Assembly (NCBI GenBank): GCA_947561585.1
Contig: CANNZV010001442.1
Location: 1 to 64,000, forward strand
Origin: Caprella mutica
Lineage: Eukaryota; Arthropoda; Malacostraca; Amphipoda; Caprellidae
Direction: 5' to 3'
DNA length: 64,000 nt
The translations under genes were made by a program, and so were the position numbers. The notes under the pieces were generated by a model. It did no database searches, was not told the origin of the DNA, and saw only the letters and a list, made by a program, of their open reading frames with translations. Shown piece after piece: positions 58,868 through 64,000 of this stretch (its first letter is position 1; every line of letters starts with the position of its first letter).

Positions 58868-59392
58868 ATTTAGCTATTTTCATATTCATAGAAATGGAAG
58901 CGATAAATTGATAGTAGCAACAAAATTTTATCAATTACAATTATTTTGTTATAACAATTAATGAATTGAAATATTAAGGGTTCTCGGTTATCATTTTTAT
59001 TTCATTAAGTAACAATATTAATGTCTCATTTCCTAGTTATTATTGATACGCATTACCCATCACCAAACGAATGACTTTGTCAATCAAATTTCACACTGTG
59101 TTGATGAGAAATAGTTACTATTAAAGTATTCCTTGAAATATTACACGAGCTAGTTTTTCTGACCCTTTTTAAAAAAATGGGACCTTGAAGCTAAATTTGG
59201 AATCTTCTTCAAAATAGCTTTTCTACATCCATGAGCACTCCTTATTGGACTCTGAATGACCAGCAGACTGTTTGATGGTGTTTTGAGTTTCCGTAATGGA
59301 ATATTTAGAACAGGTATGAATTATTTAAACTGATGAAGGGTTAAAAATACCACTTTTAACAAATTTATACCCTATGTAACTTTTATTTCTAG
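58868..59392. other. AT-rich DNA, no gene seen
   Basis: Nothing recognised; ends in a good acceptor TTTTATTTCTAG used by the candidate exon below. Confidence 0.5.
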
Positions 59393-59500
59393 GGACTATG
59401 TTTGCATTATCCGGATTCAGGTCCACTTAATCAGTCGCAAAAGAAACAATTCGCTGAAGAAGTGAAGATGAACGTCAAATTATTTATTGACTGGAAGTAA
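59393..59500 (+). CDS. Candidate fourth terminal exon (weak)
   Basis: After TTTTATTTCTAG there is a frame of 35 codons plus TAA, open only in phase 0, the phase needed for splicing from exon 4. It reads GLCLHYPDSGPLNQSQKKQF and on to KLFIDWK. A donor-like GTAAGA overlaps the stop (59497), so it could instead be a 104-base internal exon. It has no zinc finger or other domain I recognise. It may belong to the BTB gene, to another gene, or to none. Confidence 0.35.
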   Translation, partial: GLCLHYPDSGPLNQSQKKQFAEEVKMNVKLFIDWK

Positions 59501-59739
59501 GAATTATAATTAACAAATATACATGGCTAAATTAACTTCATTCCCATATCTTTAAGATCCTAAAAACGCGCAGCGCATTCTCTCATGAAATGGCTTGTAT
59601 AATTTATGGAAATTTATAGCATGTAATTTTATGGAAAAAAAGACTATATTTTTAAATTAAAACAAGAGGTTAATTCCAAATGTTTGGTAGAATGTTGGAT
59701 ATCTTAGTAAATTAAAAACACCAGTTTTGTTGTAAACTA

Positions 59740-59940
59740 ACTCAAGCTTATGAGTAAACTTTTCCGGGTCTAAGGTCAAAGATCAAGGCCATTTATAACT
59801 TAATAACTCCAAAGTATTCAACCGAATTACCTGAAATTAGATGGAACGATTGGTCAATGTCCTGGAACCATTTGGATTTGGTAGAATTTTGTGTGTTATC
59901 CGGTCAAAGGTCAAGATCATTTATAACTCAAAGTATTATA
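59740..59940 (-). repeat. Dispersed repeat, left part
   Basis: Same family as 53233-53755, reverse orientation: AAGGTCAAAGATCAAGGCCA and CGATTGGTCAATGTCCTGGA. It is interrupted at 59940 by the mariner element and resumes at 60821. Confidence 0.65.
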
Positions 59941-60820
59941 CAGCGTGACACAAAAAAAGAGGGATGAAAGTAAACGCTTATAATTCATAAAGTAGTACAC
60001 TTAAAAAGATAAAATAAAGACCACAAGATAGAGTATATCTTCTAGATTTATTTAGTATATAAAAAATGTTTTAAACTTCCACATATGGAGTCTAACAAAG
60101 CTTGAAGTAGTATCGAGAAACCTCTACAGTCGTCTAATGTAACCGTCTGATGCGCTTTATTTCTAACCGAGTTTTTGGTCCATATTTTTTTCAAGATCCT
60201 GACGAAAATGCACGCACAGTAACATCTGATATATTGAAATGTTAAACATATATTGAAATCTTTTAAACATATATTGAAATATTAAACATATATTGAAATC
60301 TTTTAAACATATATTGAAATGTTAAACATCATTTTGACTAGCGACATCCACACTGACCATAGGTTTCAACAAGACGGACCAACAACTCAGACCTAATCGT
60401 CAGCACAAAATTGGCAAACAAATCGTTTTGGAACCCACAACATCTTTCATCGTATTGATTTGCCTTGGCCAACCAGGTCCCCCGACCTGACTCCTTTGGA
60501 TTTTTTTTCTTTGGAGGATGCAAAGGAAAATGTTTTCAGAGCAAAGCCAGTCTATACTATTGAAAACCTGAAAGATACTTTCTAAGAAAATAATTGCATC
60601 AATGAATCAAGATATCCTTGGTGCGGTGATAGTGATTTTTCAGAAACAGATGAATTCGTATATTGAGCAGCAGGGAGGCCATTTGAAGCATTTGTTATAT
60701 ACTAAATAAATTTTGAAGATATACTCTATCTTGAGGTGTTTTCTTCATCTTTCTAAGTATACTACTTTTTGAGTTATAAGCGGTTACTTTCATCCCTCTT
60801 TTTTTTTTTGTGTCACGCTG
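59941..60820 (-). mobile_element. mariner-like element with intact ends
   Basis: Ends: CAGCGTGACACAAAAAAAGA on the left and, inverted, TTTTTTTGTGTCACGCTG on the right, each next to a TA. The arms pair over about 100 bases (GATGAAAGTAA, TAGTACACTTAAAAAGAT, ACAAGATAGAGTATATCTTC). The transposase relic reads on the + strand although the arms are symmetrical, so the strand given is nominal. Length 880 bases means most of the transposase is deleted. A short repeat of CATATATTGAAAT type fills 60230-60330. Confidence 0.82.
60340..60594 (+). pseudogene. Truncated mariner-type transposase
   Basis: The + frame gives RFQQDGPTTQT, a stop, then HRIDLPWPTRSPDLTPLDFF and SLEDAKENVF, then TIENLKDTF and a stop. 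QQDG and W..RSPDLTPLDFF are the second and third catalytic blocks of the Tc1/mariner DDE domain, with acidic residues at QQDG and at PDLTPLD. The N-terminal half, including the helix-turn-helix and first aspartate block, is absent. Clearly dead. Confidence 0.85.
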
Positions 60821-60905
60821 TACAAAATTTCACGAAACTTGGTGGGACGATTGGTCACTATCCAGGAACTTGCTGGTAGGATTTTGGGAGCGATCCGGTC
60901 AAAGG
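60821..60905 (-). repeat. Dispersed repeat, middle part
   Basis: Continues the family after the mariner: CGAAACTTGGTGGGACGATT and GATCCGGTCAAAGGTCAAA. Confidence 0.65.
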
Positions 60906-61510
60906 TCAAAAGCAGAATGGTGAGAGGAAGATGCAGGGAGAGAACGTGCTGGTGAAGGAAGTGTTGAATAGCATGAGGTGGGGTGGTGGAGGAGGACAAA
61001 GAAATACATGGAGTGGGCCGGAATAGAAGTGGAGGGGATGAGTGGACAGTAGCAGAGAAAGTGGAGAGAGGAGATTTATGAGAGGAGCATGCTTTGGCTG
61101 TATAGGGAGTACAAGGAGGAGATGAGAGAGGAGGACTGCGAGAGAGACAGAATATGGTTTAGAGCAAGAACCAACTGCTTGTAGCTGGGAGACAGGGATG
61201 AGGAGAGATGCTTGATATGTGGAGAGGTAGGACAGGTGGAGGATTTGTTGCCCTTTGTGTTGGATTGTGGAGAGCTGGAGGATGAGAGGAGAGAGGCTTT
61301 GGAGCTGCAGAGACCGAGGGTGGAGGGGAGACAGGCTGCTGTTGGAGACTTTTTGTTTGGAGAGGTGGGAAGAAGAAAGAAAAGCGAAATTTTGATGAAA
61401 ATGTGGAGGAAGAGGAGGGTGATAGAAAGGAGAGAAGAGTGAACTGGATGAAGATGTGGAGGAAGACTGGGGATGATGAAGCCGATGAGAAGGCGCATTT
61501 GAAGATAGAC
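60905..61510 (+). pseudogene. Non-LTR retrotransposon C-terminal fragment
   Basis: The + strand, with a few stops, reads RKWREEIYERSMLWLYREYK, EEMREEDCERDRIWFRARTN, then CL, a stop, LGDRDEERCLICGEVGQVED, LLPFVLDCGELEDERREALE and on to WRKRRVIERREE. The C-X2-C...H/C cysteine block with the following 'ECPELEEER'-like helix is typical of the end of LINE ORF2 proteins after the reverse transcriptase. The unusually purine-rich + strand is due to this Arg/Glu-rich protein. Reverse transcriptase itself is missing. Family uncertain. It sits inside the dispersed repeat. Confidence 0.6.
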
Positions 61511-61514
61511 TGAC

Positions 61515-61735
61515 TGACTAACTGGTCATTCATAACTCATAAAGTATTTTACAAAATTGCACGAAACTTGGTGGGACAATTGGTCACTATCCAGTTACCA
61601 GTTTATCAGATTTTGGGAGCAATCAGATAAAAGGTTGAGATCAAGGTCATGTATAACCCAAGTATTATTTGATGATCAAGGTCATTTATAAGTGGCGGCG
61701 AAGGTATCCGCTACCAAGGGCACGTTATAATCTAA
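61515..61735 (-). repeat. Dispersed repeat, right part
   Basis: AAACTTGGTGGGACAATTGG and then the terminal GGCGGCGAAGGTATCCGCTA, the inverse of the start of the copy at 53233. This defines one end of the family. Confidence 0.65.
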
Positions 61736-62325
61736 TTATTGTTTATTTATCATATTATGTTACAATATTTCATAGCCTTATCTAATTATAATGTTTATCA
61801 AATCCTTAGGTATAATCTTTATAATTAAATTTTAAAAACGTCATTTTTGATTTATACCAAATGATTTGTTTTCAGGAAATAGAAAAATTTAGTTTCAAAA
61901 TTTTATAATTCTTTAAATATTAGCTAATATAAGTAATGCATTCACTGTTTTTTATTAGCACAATATGTTGAAGAAGTTACCAATGGTAAGTATTGATGGA
62001 TGGTTAACATATGGTTTCGTTATATGTATTCAATATGTCAATATCTTATTCATATAGCAAAACCATGAACTACATTTAAAATATTCGATTCAGGATTATG
62101 GAATGTATTTATACCAAGAATACCACTAATGGTTTATCACAGACACACGTTCATCTCTTCTCCGTTCAAATTTTCTCAGAGTTTGTGTAAGGTTGGTCCC
62201 TTTTGGACACGAAAAGTTGCAACACTACTGGACTGAGTTGTAGAGCTGCGCATGCGTAGAAACTCCATTGGTATGACAACTCGTAATCCTTGATGAGACC
62301 TAGGGAATAAAAAGAATATACTTTA
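61736..62325. other. AT-rich DNA, no gene seen
   Basis: Unique. A GCGCATGCG word occurs at 62247. No supported exon. Confidence 0.5.
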
Positions 62326-62930
62326 CTAGAGTAGGTACTTGCCCGTTAAAAATAACGGATCTTCAACAGCAATTAATTACCTGTTGTTAGGTTCCTTTTT
62401 AGTGAATTGAAATCAAATAAAATTTATTTTCCTGAATAATCTTATACTTATAATTCATATAAAAATTGAATTAACTCATAAGAATTTAAATTTCTTATTA
62501 AAGTATTCAGGTGAATTGATATTAATCCTCCGAGTAAAAGCGGACACCAAATAAATAAACCTACGACGGAAATTATTACCAAAGATATTATACTACAACA
62601 AGATACTCTACTCTCGACAATTTCTGTTTTGAAAAGCGCCATCTGGATTTGAAAGCGGGAACTGAAGAAACAACAACATTTGGTTTGTTTAATAATATTT
62701 TTACTTTTATTTAATTCATTAATGAAGTTTATTTTACTGAAAAATTAAGCTTTACATCGGTAGAATAGATACAGCTAAATAAAATAAAAACGAAGAGAAA
62801 TGATCAACACCAAATGTTATTGTTTCTCTAGTTCCCGCTTTCAAATGCAGGTGGCGCTTTTTAAAACAGAAATTGTCTAGAGTAGAGTATCTTCTTGTAG
62901 TACGTATAATATTTTTGTTATTAGTATAGA
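62326..62930 (-). mobile_element. Non-autonomous Helitron carrying a MITE
   Basis: On the minus strand it starts TCTATACTAATAA after an A (at 62930) and ends with a hairpin (CCGTTATTTTTAACGGG in outline), GCAAGTACC-type sequence and CTAG followed by T (at 62326). It is homologous to 33673-33956: both share AATAACG, TTTAACAG/TTCAACAG, CCTGTTGTTAGG/CCCGTTATTAGG and GGACACCAAATAAATAAA. It is longer by about 320 bases because of the inserted hairpin element. Confidence 0.8.
62585..62912. mobile_element. Hairpin element inside the Helitron
   Basis: Arms: left ATATTATACTACAACAAGAT, ACTCTACTCTCGACAATTTC, TGTTTTGAAAAGCGCCATCT; right, inverted, AGGTGGCGCTTTTTAAAACA, GAAATTGTCTAGAGTAGAGT. The arms pair for over 100 bases, enclosing an AT-rich centre. 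Absent from the Helitron copy at 33673, so it was probably inserted or captured after the copies diverged. Confidence 0.75.
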
Positions 62931-64000
62931 TAATGCATCCATAGAAACTCTTTTACGGTTATTGACTGGTTAATTCAATAAAATGGTATATAATAAAAGA
63001 ATATATAGTTCATTAACTCTTTTTATTTCCCAAGCTAATTATATTGAATGGAATTTAATTTTAAATATTTAGTTCGATTGGATGAAAATATCGCAATGAT
63101 TGTATTTTTTATTTAAAGGATTGTGTGCTGATCTCAGCAATAAAGCGCCATCTATCGGCAGCTATACCAAATGGGTAGACTGAGTTTCCTGAGTCACCGG
63201 CTCTTTTTAATTGTTGTCGTTGCAGTAGGAGGTTGTACTACTTCCTACTGCCCAAATTTTCTTTTTGTTCTATACTTTCAATTGAAAGTTTCCATTTAAT
63301 AAAAGTAAATTGTTTATTATTAAATGTATACCTAGTTCCGATCCTTCAGTAGCATTGCAATTCTATTTTAAATAATTCGTGTGTATCCTTCAATTTATTT
63401 AATGGCATATACCTATAGTTACCGTACAACCGCACCTATCCTAACTAATTATTCGAAATCTTTAATAGCCATTAATTTAAGTGGTATTTTTCATATTACA
63501 CAGAGTAGAATCATTTAATAGAATTAACCATTAACGTTTACAAATTTAGGATTACATTTTTCGTTTCTCTTTACAGAGCAATTCTTTCATAAATACGTGT
63601 TAAATAGCTATGTGATTGCAGATGCGACCGTTAACCTAATTTGCTCCTAACAAAACTTCGCAGTGGCACTTTAAAAGCGTTTTAAGTCGTTGGTTCATTT
63701 ATTGCATTATATCTAATTCAAATATTAATTTCTATATAGTCCTTTAATTTGAAATCTTACATTGTCATATATCTATATGTTATCCTATAACTATTATTCT
63801 ATAGTTTTCATTTAAATTCAGTTCTGTAATAGTTTGATTATATTTTACTATATTATGTAGTAATTGTACCTAACTAATTCTAATGATGCTATTTATATTA
63901 CTATTGTATATAGGTACTGATTTGTGCGAATAATTATCTGTATGTAATTTTTCTTCCTCAGGTTACTAACTAAATAAACATACTCCTGCAAGTATGTTTT
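62931..64000. other. AT-rich DNA, no gene seen
   Basis: About 1.07 kb. The phrase AAAGCGCCATCTATCGGCAG at 63143 resembles part of the hairpin element arm. No exon, RNA gene or array recognised. Confidence 0.5.

Noticed and set aside
61076..61533. Minus-strand Ser/Pro-rich proteins
   Set aside because: They are the shadow of the Arg/Glu-rich LINE fragment on the + strand.
61959..61985. A 27-base micro-exon between TTTATTAG and GTAAGT
   Set aside because: Joining it to the candidate exon at 59393-59496 gives an immediate stop; no other partner is known.

Overview
The window looks like insect genomic DNA, probably from a hemipteran such as a planthopper-like species. The lineage is inferred from one BTB zinc-finger gene and from AT-rich, transposon-littered non-coding DNA; no marker gene fixes the species. 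The sequence is eukaryotic: it has GT-AG introns and Helitron, mariner and LINE relics, and it lacks operons. There is one assembly gap (24354-24509), which lies inside a tandem array.

The first 51.5 kb contain no gene that I can support. This part is a chain of about 25 mostly unrelated minisatellite arrays with units of 14-60 bp. They cover roughly 17 kb of the window, and the largest is about 115 copies of a 30-bp unit at 15.4-18.9 kb. Many of the longest open reading frames (for example 545, 1054 and 552 codons) are simply arrays whose unit length is a multiple of three. Between the arrays lie transposon remains: a dead mariner (2.9 kb), hairpin MITEs, three non-autonomous Helitrons (20.9, 33.7 and 62.3 kb), an array of Helitron-like 3' ends (31.2 kb), a foldback element with an 8-bp target duplication (44.1-45.7 kb), a pogo/Tigger-type MITE and a decayed relative (46.7 and 48.1 kb), and a pair of inverted dispersed repeats (9.5 and 30.3 kb).

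The one convincing gene lies at 51.6-58.25 kb on the + strand. Four shared exons encode an N-terminal BTB/POZ domain and an acidic/basic linker, 266 residues in all. They are followed by three separate zinc-finger exons, each with its own stop codon, and every junction is phase 0. This is the layout of the insect lola / Broad-Complex / tramtrack type of locus, where one BTB module is spliced to alternative DNA-binding ends. A fifth short open exon at 59.4 kb may belong to it. Minisatellites are absent from the gene body, but intron 3 carries a foldback MITE that contains an internally repeated element.

The last 6 kb hold nested repeats: a mariner and a non-LTR retrotransposon C-terminal fragment inside a dispersed repeat, then a Helitron that contains a foldback MITE. 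The final 1 kb shows nothing recognisable.
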